A DNA stretch of 64,000 bases from Candidatus Omnitrophota bacterium (GTDB lineage: Bacteria > Omnitrophota > Gorgyraeia > 2-02-FULL-51-18). Below the pieces are notes generated by a model, which had not been told where the DNA came from, did no database searches, and saw nothing but the letters and a program-made list of their open reading frames with translations. The number at the start of each line of letters is the position of its first letter. Position 1 is the first letter of the stretch. Shown here piece by piece: positions 55,502 to 62,888 of the stretch. The stretch is taken from the NCBI GenBank assembly GCA_022072175.1, contig JAJVIE010000003.1:838001-902000 (forward strand), given 5' to 3'. A program made the translations under genes and the position numbers.

Positions 55502-56397
55502 CGCCCGCCTCCGTCTTTTTCGAAGACCCTGAGCTTCGCGCTGCGCGAACGCGCGTTCCGGTCCTGTTCCGCGTCAGAAGCGACGACGGGCTTCTTCGTC
55601 AGGACCCGCCCCAATCCCTGTTTCTGCCATTCCCGGAACGCGTGCTTGACGATCCGGTCCTCGAGACTATGAAAAGAAATGATCGCCACGCGCGCCGCGG
55701 GCCTCAGATGCTCGGGCACACCCGCCAGGAAATCCTTGAGCGCGCCCAGCTCGTCGTTGACCACGATCCGCAAGGCCTGGAACGTCCGCGTCGCCGGATG
55801 GATCCGGCCGTGACGGTAGGCGGCCGGGACCGCCGAAGAGACGATGGCCGCCAGGCGCCCCGTGGTGCGGATGGGTTCGATGGAGCGCTCGCGAACGATC
55901 GCTTCCGCGATGCGCCTGCCGTAGCGCTCCTCTCCGTAGGTATAGAGGACGCGCTCGATCTCGCGCCGGTCGGCACGCGCCAGCCAATCGGCCGCCGTCG
56001 GCCCGCTCGAGCCCAACCTCATGTCCAGCGGACCGTCGGCCTTGAAGCTGAAGCCTCTGGCCGGCTCGTCCAACTGCATGGAGGAGACACCGAGGTCCAA
56101 CAGAGCGCCGTCGAGGCCTTTGGCCCCGGCCTTGGAGAGCGCGCCCGCCAGATCGCGGTAGTCGGAGCGGATCAGCACCAGACGCTCCCCGTGTTTTTCA
56201 AGACGCTTTTTTGAGATCTCAAGCGCATTTTCATCCTGATCAAGACCGATGACCCGTACTTTCTGCCCGCCGAGCTCCAGGATCTTTTCCGAGTGACCAC
56301 CCGCTCCGATCGTTCCATCGAGATAGGTCCCTCCGTTCTCAGGCCTCAGGTACGCTACGACCTCATCGAGCAGTACGCTCGCGTGCGGATATTCCAT
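55498..56397 (-). CDS. rsmH: 16S rRNA m4C1402 methyltransferase
   Basis: 299-aa SAM-dependent methyltransferase (formerly MraW). HASVLLDEVVAYL, LDGTIGAGGHSEKIL (SAM motif), LLDLGVSSMQLDEPARGFSF and SFHSLEDRIVKHAF are diagnostic. ATG 56395-56397 follows the small 68-aa ORF by 7 nt with GAGGG upstream. Confidence 0.97.
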   Translation of the reverse strand: MEYPHASVLLDEVVAYLRPENGGTYLDGTIGAGGHSEKILELGGQKVRVIGLDQDENALEISKKRLEKHGERLVLIRSDYRDLAGALSKAGAKGLDGALLDLGVSSMQLDEPARGFSFKADGPLDMRLGSSGPTAADWLARADRREIERVLYTYGEERYGRRIAEAIVRERSIEPIRTTGRLAAIVSSAVPAAYRHGRIHPATRTFQALRIVVNDELGALKDFLAGVPEHLRPAARVAIISFHSLEDRIVKHAFREWQKQGLGRVLTKKPVVASDAEQDRNARSRSAKLRVFEKDGGGR

Positions 56398-56404
56398 CCG
56401 GCCC

Positions 56405-56611
56405 TCATCGCGAGCGCTCCGCGCACCGGGTGTAGAACACCATCTCCCTGTACCGCTGCGCGCTCACCATCCTGTCGAAGAATCCCTTGGTCCCGCTTTC
56501 CGGCGGAAGCGCCCTGCGCCTCCGGCAGTTCTCGATGCTGTCCATCATCAGAAAACCATCGGAACCGCCGTCCGACGCACTTCCCGATCCCTGACGTGTA
56601 CGCCTGGCCAT
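56405..56611 (-). CDS. Small unknown protein between mraZ and rsmH
   Basis: 68-aa ORF exactly filling the gap between mraZ (20 nt upstream) and rsmH (7 nt downstream). AAGGAGGTCTCG before its ATG is one of the best ribosome sites in the window, which argues that it is translated. The product is hydrophilic: Ser/Gly-rich start, a central DSIENCRRRRALPP stretch, and a C-terminal FFDRMVSAQRYREMVFYTRC segment. No membrane helix or recognised domain. I do not recognise a family. Confidence 0.65.
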   Translation of the reverse strand: MARRTRQGSGSASDGGSDGFLMMDSIENCRRRRALPPESGTKGFFDRMVSAQRYREMVFYTRCAERSR

Positions 56612-56631
56612 CGAGACCTCCTTGCGCCGGC

Positions 56632-57096
56632 CTACGCCGGCGTCGGGTTACCGCCGGCCGGGTCGCCGAACATCTTCTCGGCGACCTTTTCGAAATTACC
56701 CTTCACACCCTCGTAGAACGAGCGCCAGCTCTCCTTCGCCCAGATCTCCATCCGGTTGGAGACGCCGACGATCACGCAGTCGCGCCGGATGTTCGCGTAA
56801 TCCTTCAGGTACTGCGGAAGAAGGATGCGACCCTGCTTGTCGCAGAGGACCTCGCAGGCGCCGGAAAAGTAGATCCGGTTGAAATGCCGGGCCTCCGCGT
56901 TGGTGAAAGGCAGCGATTTGAAACGGAACTCCTGCTTTCTCCACTCATCTTCCGTGAATACGAACAGACACTGATCCAGACCCCGAGTGACGAAAAATCG
57001 ATCCACATAGTTTTCTTTGAAGGCCTCCCGAAACTTGGAGGGGATGATGAGTCGTCCTTTGGTGTCGATGCTATGTTCGTATTCACCGTAGAACAT
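56632..57096 (-). CDS. mraZ: Transcriptional regulator MraZ
   Basis: 154-aa AbrB-like double-domain regulator that represses the dcw promoter. GEYEHSIDTKGRLIIPSKFRE (start of repeat 1, about 4-24) and RIYFSGACEVLCDKQGRILLPQYL (repeat 2, about 74-97) each carry the DxxGR motif. First gene of the operon and predicted to bind the repeats in its own leader. Confidence 0.96.
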   Translation of the reverse strand: MFYGEYEHSIDTKGRLIIPSKFREAFKENYVDRFFVTRGLDQCLFVFTEDEWRKQEFRFKSLPFTNAEARHFNRIYFSGACEVLCDKQGRILLPQYLKDYANIRRDCVIVGVSNRMEIWAKESWRSFYEGVKGNFEKVAEKMFGDPAGGNPTPA

Positions 57097-57104
57097 CGTC
57101 TTTT

Positions 57105-57137
57105 CCCACCTTCCCCCACTTTATGGGTTGTTATGGG
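57105..57137 (-). promoter_or_regulatory. MraZ boxes, two mirror-image pairs
   Basis: TGGG elements occur on the minus strand at 57118-57115 and 57108-57105, and on the plus strand at 57124-57127 and 57134-57137. Each pair has a 10-nt period, the spacing of known MraZ repeats (TGGGN plus 5-nt spacer). The two pairs face each other around about 57121. They overlap the predicted transcription start and leader of mraZ. Confidence 0.8.
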
Positions 57138-57140
57138 AAA

Positions 57141-57170
57141 ATCATACACGCTGGCCTCCCCATCTGTCAA
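57141..57170 (-). promoter_or_regulatory. dcw operon promoter (Pmra)
   Basis: Minus-strand TTGACA (57170-57165), 18 nt, TATGAT (57146-57141). Transcription would begin near 57134, inside the MraZ box array and about 38 nt before the mraZ ATG. It probably drives mraZ through ribE unless interrupted. Confidence 0.88.
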
Positions 57171-57221
57171 GATTCTTTAAGGGTGCTAAAAAATGATAAA
57201 GCGCGGAGGTTCCCGCTCCTC

Positions 57222-57263
57222 CAAAAACAGGGAGAGACCTCCCCATAAGGAGGTCTCTCTCCC
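57222..57263 (-). terminator. Intrinsic terminator after the HAMP gene
   Basis: On the minus strand GGGAGAGAGACCTCC (57263-57249), a 6-nt loop, then GGAGGTCTCTCCC (57242-57230), followed by TGTTTTTG. The stem is at least 11 bp. It ends the PDZ-HAMP transcript before the mraZ promoter. Confidence 0.88.
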
Positions 57264-57329
57264 ACCACTTGGCCCCACCTGTCCGGACGATCCGTCCCGG
57301 CCGACCGAGGGTCGGCTGGGAGACGTGGC

Positions 57330-57773
57330 TCATTTTGCGGCGTCTCTTTCCTTCAGTTTGGAGGTCATTTCGTTGATGACGTCGGCCAGCTCGCGCAATT
57401 CGTCGGTGCGGCGCAGCTGGAGCTTCTGGTCGAAATTGCCCTGCCCGATCTCCCTCAGGGTCCGGTAGATCTTGGGCAGAGGTCCCGCGATCCGGTGCGA
57501 GAAGACGATGGATCCGTAGAAGATGATGGGGACCATGACCACCAGGTCCACCAACAGCGCGATGTGCACGGTCTTGAAGATCGTGATCAGACGGCCCTGG
57601 GGATAGACGTCGGCCAGCTTCTCGCCGAGCATGAAGTAGGACGTGTAGAAGACCAGGAGCCCGGTCGCCAACGAGGCCAGGAAGACGAACAGGATCACGA
57701 ACCTCGCGAAACGCAGCTGTAGGCCGCGCTCGACGAAGTATTGTTTTCTGCGATAACGCGCGTTCTGGACCAT
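57330..57773 (-). CDS. Small HAMP-domain membrane protein
   Basis: 147 aa with two membrane helices (about residues 24-48 and 68-88) separated by a short periplasmic loop, then a HAMP domain (about 88-140: RIAGPLPKIYRTLREIGQGNF ... DELRELADVINEM). There is no kinase, cyclase or methyl-accepting domain after HAMP, so it ends where a signalling output would begin. Its start shares one base with the stop of the PDZ gene, so the pair is translationally coupled. Function unknown. Confidence 0.8.
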   Translation of the reverse strand: MVQNARYRRKQYFVERGLQLRFARFVILFVFLASLATGLLVFYTSYFMLGEKLADVYPQGRLITIFKTVHIALLVDLVVMVPIIFYGSIVFSHRIAGPLPKIYRTLREIGQGNFDQKLQLRRTDELRELADVINEMTSKLKERDAAK

Positions 57774-58756
57774 TATTTCCTCGTCAGATAAGCGGACCGG
57801 CGAACCGTCAGCACCAGGCGATCGTCCTCGCCGGACTCGATCATCGACCGCGCCTTACGGATGGGCAGATAGCGCGTCGCCTCGCCGTCGATCCTCGTGA
57901 TGAGATCCCCCGCCTGCAGGCCCGCTTCGCCGGCGGAACCGCCGTCCTCGACGCTCGAGACGATCAGCCCTTTGTATTCCAGCTTGAGCTTGAAACCGAG
58001 GTCCTTGATACGGGTCTTACGGGGCTCCTTGCGGACGTAGAGGTCGCGTTCGTACTCGAGGGTGTAGTTCGTCAGCCGCGGGGTCAGCATCATCTTGCGC
58101 ACGACCTCTTCGCTCAGATAACGAAGCGACTCCCCGTCGATGGCCACCAGCCGATCGTTCCTCTTGAGCCCGACGAGCCCCGCCTCTTTCTTCGTGTCCA
58201 CGAATCCGAGCCGCACCCAATCGTTCTTCCGCTCGAGCGTGAGCCCGACGCTCTCCCGGAGGCTCTTCTGCTGCTCAAGGCTGCGGCTGTGGATGACTTC
58301 CTCGACCTTCTTGCCCTGCCCCCAGGCGTCGAGGAGCACCTGCTGCTTCTCGATCTCGTTGACGGGACCCTGGGTCGATGTCGCCCAAAAACGGTTACGC
58401 ACCGCGCTCGCCGCGATCTTAGCTTCCTGCAGGTCGGGATTGAGCTCCGAGGCCTTCTCGTAATACGCGAGCGCTTCGCCGTATTTCTCCTCGGCCTCGT
58501 AGGATTTGGCGATCTGGAAAAGCGTCTGCGCCGGATCCGAGTACTCCACCTCTTTGATCGTCGAGCGCATGAGCGGCGCCTCGCCTTTTTCGGTGCTGAG
58601 CACCAAGCGGTCGGCGTGTTCCTCGACGATGAGACCCTTGATCTCAGTACCGTCCTTGAGGTGGATGGTATCGGCTTGGGCCGGCGACATCGGCACGATC
58701 GCGCTGGCGGGCGCCAGCAGTGCCGTTAGTCCCAACAAAAAAATACGAGCCGTCAA
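57773..58756 (-). CDS. Exported protein with helical repeat and two PDZ domains
   Basis: 327 aa. Signal peptide (1-28, AQA-DT), a small beta domain (about 29-72; IHLKDGTEIKGLIVEE), a TPR-like helical segment (about 75-115; YEAEEKYGEALAYYEKASELNP), then two PDZ-like modules (about 165-235, VGLKRNDRLVAIDGESL; about 255-325, AGLQAGDLITRIDGEA). No protease domain is attached, so it is probably a periplasmic scaffold. TTG start at 58754-58756 chosen because it gives a clean signal peptide. Coupled to the HAMP gene. Confidence 0.72.
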   Translation of the reverse strand: MTARIFLLGLTALLAPASAIVPMSPAQADTIHLKDGTEIKGLIVEEHADRLVLSTEKGEAPLMRSTIKEVEYSDPAQTLFQIAKSYEAEEKYGEALAYYEKASELNPDLQEAKIAASAVRNRFWATSTQGPVNEIEKQQVLLDAWGQGKKVEEVIHSRSLEQQKSLRESVGLTLERKNDWVRLGFVDTKKEAGLVGLKRNDRLVAIDGESLRYLSEEVVRKMMLTPRLTNYTLEYERDLYVRKEPRKTRIKDLGFKLKLEYKGLIVSSVEDGGSAGEAGLQAGDLITRIDGEATRYLPIRKARSMIESGEDDRLVLTVRRSAYLTRK

Positions 58757-58852
58757 CGCCCCCGACCCTCTCCGGCCTGATGTCCGGAGAATATTAGCGG
58801 TTGTGTAGGTACGCTTCGTTCTGAAAAGACTTGATAAACGAAGTTAACGATT

Positions 58853-58881
58853 ATTGTACGCTATATGTCGTATGCTAGCAA
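58853..58881 (-). promoter_or_regulatory. Promoter of the PDZ-HAMP pair
   Basis: Minus-strand TTGCTA (58881-58876), exactly 17 nt, TACAAT (58858-58853), in an AT-rich island (58800-58885) that stands out from the GC-rich surroundings. The about 90-nt leader contains an inverted repeat CTTCGTT/AACGAAG (58814-58844). Confidence 0.8.
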
Positions 58882-58935
58882 AACCCCTACCACAACGCAA
58901 CTTTTTTCGGGCCTGAGAGACCCTCGGGCGGGAGA

Positions 58936-59208
58936 TTATTCGCGGTTCTCGTTGAGCTTGCTGAGCGCGAAGGGCGAGGCGAAATAATGATTCTCGGAGC
59001 GATAGGTGTTGTCGCCCGAAACATAGGGGGATTCAGAGGTCCCGGAAACCCGGTCGAGGCTCATGCGGGCATCCTCGTCGGTGGTTTCCACCACCCAGAG
59101 GAGCGGCTTGGCCGAGGGCTCGTTCTCCGCTTCCACGGCGAATGCGCAGACGCAGGTCCCCAATGCCACCACCATCAGCGACAACCCCAGGATCGATCGT
59201 ACGGACAT
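58936..59208 (-). CDS. Small secreted protein of unknown function
   Basis: 90 aa with a signal peptide (hydrophobic core GLSLMVVALGTCVCAFA, about residues 7-23) and a short hydrophilic mature part. ACGGAGGAGAGC precedes the ATG at 59206-59208, only a few nt after the rnpB terminator U-run. A longer frame runs back into rnpB and was rejected. No family recognised. Expression would need read-through of rnpB or an unseen promoter. Confidence 0.6.
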   Translation of the reverse strand: MSVRSILGLSLMVVALGTCVCAFAVEAENEPSAKPLLWVVETTDEDARMSLDRVSGTSESPYVSGDNTYRSENHYFASPFALSKLNENRE

Positions 59209-59221
59209 GCTCTCCTCCGTC

Positions 59222-59260
59222 AAAAACAAGCAGCTCCCGCCCGGTGGGGCGGAAGCTGCT
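59222..59260 (-). terminator. Intrinsic terminator of rnpB
   Basis: Minus-strand AGCAGCTTCCGCCC, loop CACC, GGGCGGGAGCTGCT, then TGTTTTTG: a 14-bp stem with one wobble and a U-run. It begins 2 nt after the RNase P P1 stem. Confidence 0.92.
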
Positions 59261-59261
59261 T

Positions 59262-59610
59262 TTCGCGGACCTGTAAGCCGGGTTCTGTCCCCGGCGCTCG
59301 CGCGCCGGGTGACGACCATCTCTCTGGTCCCGTCATCGCTGACGGGATCCTCGCCCTTGCGGGCGGTAGCGGTCTACCCGGGGATCCGGCGGGACGGGCG
59401 CCCGCACCCTTGCGGGTGATCCCCCTATTCGACCTTGCTCCGCGTGGAGATTGCTCGTTTCACCCCCGGCGGGTTCGCCGCCGGGTCTCGTCTCTGTAGC
59501 TCTGATCCTGCCGTTCCGGAGAACGGCGGCGGGTGTTACCCGCCACGCTGCCCATGGGAGCCCGGACTTTCCTCCGCGGCTTGCGCCGCGGCGGCCGTCC
59601 GGTCCGCGAA
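59262..59610 (-). ncRNA. rnpB: RNase P RNA (bacterial class A type)
   Basis: Catalytic RNA maturing tRNA 5' ends, about 349 nt. The ends pair in P1: TTCGCGGACC (59610-59601) with GGTCCGCGAA (59271-59262). The universal 5' core GAGGAAAGTCCGGGC lies at about 59577-59563, and the 3' core AGAACCCGGCTTAC at about 59286-59273. Several stable GC hairpins lie between. It starts 2 nt after the rnhA stop codon; no clear separate promoter, so it may be processed from the rnhA transcript. Confidence 0.96.
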
Positions 59611-59612
59611 TT

Positions 59613-60044
59613 TTAAAAGAACGTCGGCTGCTCGTCGAGCGCCTTGTTGGCCTCTCGATCGGCGTCCTTGTTGAGCTCGCGCGGCACATGCGTCACGCGC
59701 AGCGACTTGAACGCCGTCTTGAGGTGCGACACGATCACGAAATACTGCTGCAGGGCGGCGTCCTTGATCTTGTACTCGCCGCTGTACTGCCGGGCGACCA
59801 GCTCGCTATCGGTGAACACCTCGACATCGGCGGCGCGCAACGCCAGCGCTTCCTGCAGACCGATCACCAGAGCGCAGTACTCGGCGATATTGTTGGTCGA
59901 TACGCCGATCCTCTTGGAGACCGTGCGGAGGACGGTCTCATCCTCCGCTCCGCGGACCACCACACCGACCGAAGCCGGGCCCGGGTTGCCGCGCGAGGCC
60001 CCATCGATGAAGATGCGGACCCGCTTGACCGCCTTGGGGCTCAC
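59613..60044 (-). CDS. RNase HI-like ribonuclease
   Basis: 143-aa nuclease degrading RNA in RNA:DNA hybrids. RIFIDGASRGNPGPASVG carries the first Asp, AEYCALVIGLQEAL the Glu, TDSELVARQYSGEYKI the second Asp, and VPRELNKDADREANKAL the last Asp; HVPRE matches the short RnhA-like class without a basic protrusion. GTG start at 60042-60044 overlaps the Zn-ribbon stop (GTGA). Confidence 0.9.
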   Translation of the reverse strand: MSPKAVKRVRIFIDGASRGNPGPASVGVVVRGAEDETVLRTVSKRIGVSTNNIAEYCALVIGLQEALALRAADVEVFTDSELVARQYSGEYKIKDAALQQYFVIVSHLKTAFKSLRVTHVPRELNKDADREANKALDEQPTFF

Positions 60045-60760
60045 GACGGCCAGTAGAGGATGCGTCCGCAATCCTCGCAGTACATCAACTTGTCCGGATT
60101 CATCTGGATCTCGTTGATGAACTGCGGGGGCAGACCGATGTGGCACCCCCCGCAGGACTGCTCGAGGATGGGCACGATCGCGGTTCCGTCCCGCCCCTTC
60201 AGGATCTTCTCGTACTGCGTCAAAAGCTTGGGCTCGAGGTTGGGCGTGTAGGCCTTGCGCTTCTCCTCGAGGGCCGAGACCTGCGCCCCGAGGGTTTCCG
60301 CGTCCTTCTTGAGGACCGCGAGCGTATCCCGGTGCGCTTTTTCCTCGACGGCCAGCGCTTCTTTCTCACGCGCGACGGCCGTGCGGGCTTCCTCGACCGC
60401 GTCGAACAGCCTGAGGATCTCCTCTTCGACCAGCGAGTTGTCGGCCTTGGCCCCCTTGATCTCCAGCTCCATGGCCTGGTATTCCTTGTTGGACTTCAGG
60501 GCGTAGAGCTGGGTCTGGAGCTTCTTGATCTTCTCTTCGCGGGACTGCAGGTCGAGCTCTTTGTCCTTCTGCTTGACCTGACGGGACTTCAGCTCATCCT
60601 CGGCCGCCTTGAGCCGCACCTTCTTCTTTTCGAACTCCTCCTCGGCCTTTTTCTGGCGCGCGGGGTGTTCGGCGAGCACCTTCCTCAGCCGGAAGAGCTC
60701 TCCGTCGATCTTCTGGAGCTCGACGAGGACCTTGACCTGTTCCTGTACGGATGTCGGCAT
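60041..60760 (-). CDS. Coiled-coil protein with C-terminal zinc ribbon
   Basis: 239 aa. Residues 10-165 form a long antiparallel coiled coil rich in E/K/L/Q; residues 195-235 have four cysteines (CGGC ... CEDC) as a zf-RING_7/C4 ribbon. The family occurs widely, often beside an RNase H-like gene as here, but its function is unknown; a nucleic-acid role is inferred from structure and neighbours. Confidence 0.85.
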   Translation of the reverse strand: MPTSVQEQVKVLVELQKIDGELFRLRKVLAEHPARQKKAEEEFEKKKVRLKAAEDELKSRQVKQKDKELDLQSREEKIKKLQTQLYALKSNKEYQAMELEIKGAKADNSLVEEEILRLFDAVEEARTAVAREKEALAVEEKAHRDTLAVLKKDAETLGAQVSALEEKRKAYTPNLEPKLLTQYEKILKGRDGTAIVPILEQSCGGCHIGLPPQFINEIQMNPDKLMYCEDCGRILYWPS

Positions 60761-60829
60761 AGGTTCCTTATGCGCGGGCTCGCTCCGGATCGGGCACTCG
60801 AACCCTGACCCGCAACTCGCCTCTCAAAG

Positions 60830-60906
60830 TGGTGGGCAATACAGGGCTCGAACCTGTGACCTCTCGGATGTGAACCGAACGCTCTAACCAGCTGAGCTAA
60901 TTGCCC
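60830..60906 (-). tRNA. tRNA-Val (CAC)
   Basis: 77 nt including an encoded CCA. Acceptor GGGCAAT pairs with ATTGCCC; D-arm GCTCAGCTGGTTAGAGC; anticodon loop TTCACAT with anticodon CAC (valine, GTG codons); T-arm ACAGG-TTCGAGC-CCTGT. It lies 14 nt downstream of tRNA-Met on the same transcript. Confidence 0.95.
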
Positions 60907-60920
60907 TATTCAGCAGACCT

Positions 60921-60994
60921 TGGGCCCGCCCGGACTTGAACCGGGGACCCGCTGATTATGAGTCAGCTGCTCTAACCGACTGAGCTACGGGCCC
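60921..60994 (-). tRNA. tRNA with CAT anticodon (Met, possibly Ile2)
   Basis: 74 nt. Acceptor GGGCCCG pairs with CGGGCCC; D-arm GCTCAGTCGGTTAGAGC; anticodon loop CTCATAA; T-arm CCCGG-TTCAAGT-CCGGG. Discriminator A, with no encoded CCA (AGG follows), unlike its neighbour. It is not an initiator because position 1 pairs normally. Elongator Met is the default; a lysidine-modified Ile tRNA cannot be excluded from sequence. Confidence 0.9.
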
Positions 60995-61016
60995 GTGTCT
61001 TTGGACCGAAGCCCAG

Positions 61017-61045
61017 ATTCTAGCACAGCGGCCAGCCCCGGTAAA
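61017..61045 (-). promoter_or_regulatory. Promoter for the tRNA pair
   Basis: Minus-strand TTTACC (61045-61040), 17 nt, TAGAAT (61022-61017) with an upstream TGC making an extended -10. Transcription would start about 15 nt before tRNA-Met. A GCCCCG/CGGGGC hairpin overlapping the -35 could end the rpoD message. Confidence 0.7.
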
Positions 61046-61058
61046 GCGGGGCGCGGCG

Positions 61059-62888
61059 CTAGAAGTCGAGCTCTTCACCCGCCCCCAGCTCCAAAAAGGT
61101 CTTGAGCTTGCGGGAACGGGTCGGGTGGCGCAGTTTGCGGAGGGCTTTGGCCTCGATCTGACGCACGCGCTCACGGGTGACGTTGAAGATCGACCCCACC
61201 TCCTCGAGCGTGCGCGGATAGCCGTCGCTGACACCGAACCTCAGCTTGAGCACCTTGCGCTCCCGGTCGGTGAGGGTCTCGAGCACCTCGTCCATCTGCT
61301 CCTTGAGCATCGCGTAGGTCGTCGCGCTCGAAGGGGATACGGCCCGCTTGTCCTCGATGAAATCACCGAAGTGAGTATCACCCTCGTCGCCGATCGGCGT
61401 CTGCAGGGAGATGGGCTCCTGCGCGATCTTGAGGATCTCGCGGACCTTCTCGACGGACATGCGCATGCGCTGTCCGATCTCCTCGGGCGTCGGCTCCTTG
61501 CCGGTCTCCTGCACGAGCTGACGGGAGATCCGGATGAGCTTGTTGATGGTCTCGGTCATGTGGACCGGGATGCGGATGGTGCGTGCCTGATCGGCGATCG
61601 AGCGCGTCACGGCCTGGCGGATCCACCAGGTCGCGTACGTGCTGAACTTGTACCCGCGACGGTACTCGAACTTGTCGACCGCCTTCATGAGACCGATATT
61701 GCCCTCCTGGATGAGATCGAGGAAGGACAGTCCGCGGTTGGTGTACTTCTTGGCGATGCTGACCACCAGACGCAGGTTGGCCTCCACCAGCTCCTTCTTG
61801 GAGCGCTGGTACTTGGTCTCCTTGCGGCGGATCACGTGGTACCGGTCGCGCAGGAGCTCGAAGGACTTCTCCCCGAACCGGGAGAGGATCGAGCGGCGCT
61901 CCTTGAGCAGGCGGCTGATCTCCGCGCGCTCGCGGCGACGCCGGCGGCGCTCCATCTCGCGGTCGATCTGATCGACACGCTCGACGGCCTGACGGAACTC
62001 GTGGAACATGTCCTGCACGATGGCCGTCGCCAGGCGGAACTCCAGCAGGATCCCCGTGACGTCCGCGCTCTTGCGGACGGTGCGCAGGCGCTTGACCAGC
62101 TTGGTCAGGCGCTTGAGCGTCCTCGGGATGTTCTCGCGGTGCTTGGGCTCCTCGTCGATGTACTCCTCGACCTGGAGCTCGCCCTTGAGCAGCTTCAGGG
62201 TGAAGTCCAGGATATAGGGCTTGGAGAACGGGCTGTCGAAGACCGCCTTGCGGAACTCGATCTCGTCGGCTTCGATGCGCTTGGCCAGCTCGAGCTCCTT
62301 CTCCCGCGTCAACAGCGAGATCTGGCCCATCTGGCGCAGGTACATGCGAACGGGGTCGTCCATCTGCTCCAGACGCGCCGGAGAAGGACCCGCGGCGGCG
62401 GCCTCCTCTTCCTTGCGCTCCTCGGCCTCCGAGCTCTCCTCGGAGTCGCTGTCCTTCTCGTTGTCGGAGTCATCGTCGGAGTCCTTGGACTCGCCCTCTT
62501 CGGCGTCGGTGACCTCGATGTTCTGTTCGGACAGCTTGACGAAGACATCGTCGATCTCGTCGGACGATACGACCTCGCCCGGCAGGATGCGGTTGATGTC
62601 CTCGTAGGTCAGAAAACCCTTTTCCTTGCCCAGCGCCAGGAGCTGTTCGATGCTCTTGGCCTTCTGTTTGAGACGGGCGGCCTCGCTCATCTCGGCGGGC
62701 GCCGTGGCCGGAGCCGCGGCGGGAGCCGCGACCAGCCGCGGGCCGGCGGCGGTCTTCTTGGCGGCCTTCGTGGCGGCCTTGGGAGCGTGCGCGGCGGGCG
62801 CGGGGCGGACGCGCGGGGCCGGCTTGCGGGGAGCGGCCTTCACGGTCTTCTTTTTGGGAGCGGGCTTACCTTTTGTCTTTTTTTTCAT
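61059..62888 (-). CDS. rpoD: Primary sigma factor RpoD
   Basis: 609-aa sigma-70. Lys/Ala/Pro-rich N-terminus (1-65), region 1.1 (about 75-128), very acidic linker (about 129-165), region 1.2 [12 protein letters not shown] (about 177), an NCR, region 2 [27 protein letters not shown] with [14 protein letters not shown] for -10 recognition, region 3, and region 4 [24 protein letters not shown] for the -35. Its consensus fits the TTGACA/TATAAT boxes found here. ATG lies 23 nt inside the dnaG end. Confidence 0.97.
   Translation of the reverse strand: MKKKTKGKPAPKKKTVKAAPRKPAPRVRPAPAAHAPKAATKAAKKTAAGPRLVAAPAAAPATAPAEMSEAARLKQKAKSIEQLLALGKEKGFLTYEDINRILPGEVVSSDEIDDVFVKLSEQNIEVTDAEEGESKDSDDDSDNEKDSDSEESSEAEERKEEEAAAAGPSPARLEQMDDPVRMYLRQMGQISLLTREKELELAKRIEADEIEFRKAVFDSPFSKPYILDFTLKLLKGELQVEEYIDEEPKHRENIPRTLKRLTKLVKRLRTVRKSADVTGILLEFRLATAIVQDMFHEFRQAVERVDQIDREMERRRRRRERAEISRLLKERRSILSRFGEKSFELLRDRYHVIRRKETKYQRSKKELVEANLRLVVSIAKKYTNRGLSFLDLIQEGNIGLMKAVDKFEYRRGYKFSTYATWWIRQAVTRSIADQARTIRIPVHMTETINKLIRISRQLVQETGKEPTPEEIGQRMRMSVEKVREILKIAQEPISLQTPIGDEGDTHFGDFIEDKRAVSPSSATTYAMLKEQMDEVLETLTDRERKVLKLRFGVSDGYPRTLEEVGSIFNVTRERVRQIEAKALRKLRHPTRSRKLKTFLELGAGEELDF

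Noticed and set aside
57142-57333. Short minus-strand ORF upstream of mraZ
   Set aside because: It spans the terminator and dcw promoter and has no ribosome site or homology.
58814-58844. CTTCGTT/AACGAAG inverted repeat as a riboswitch
   Set aside because: Only a 7-bp stem with a 17-nt loop in an AT-rich leader; no known riboswitch core, so it is mentioned only with the promoter.
60785-60829. T-arm-like GGGTTCGAGTGCCC after tRNA-Val, possible decayed tRNA
   Set aside because: The stem is only 3 bp around an 8-nt loop and no acceptor, D or anticodon arms can be found; probably leader sequence of the Zn-ribbon gene.
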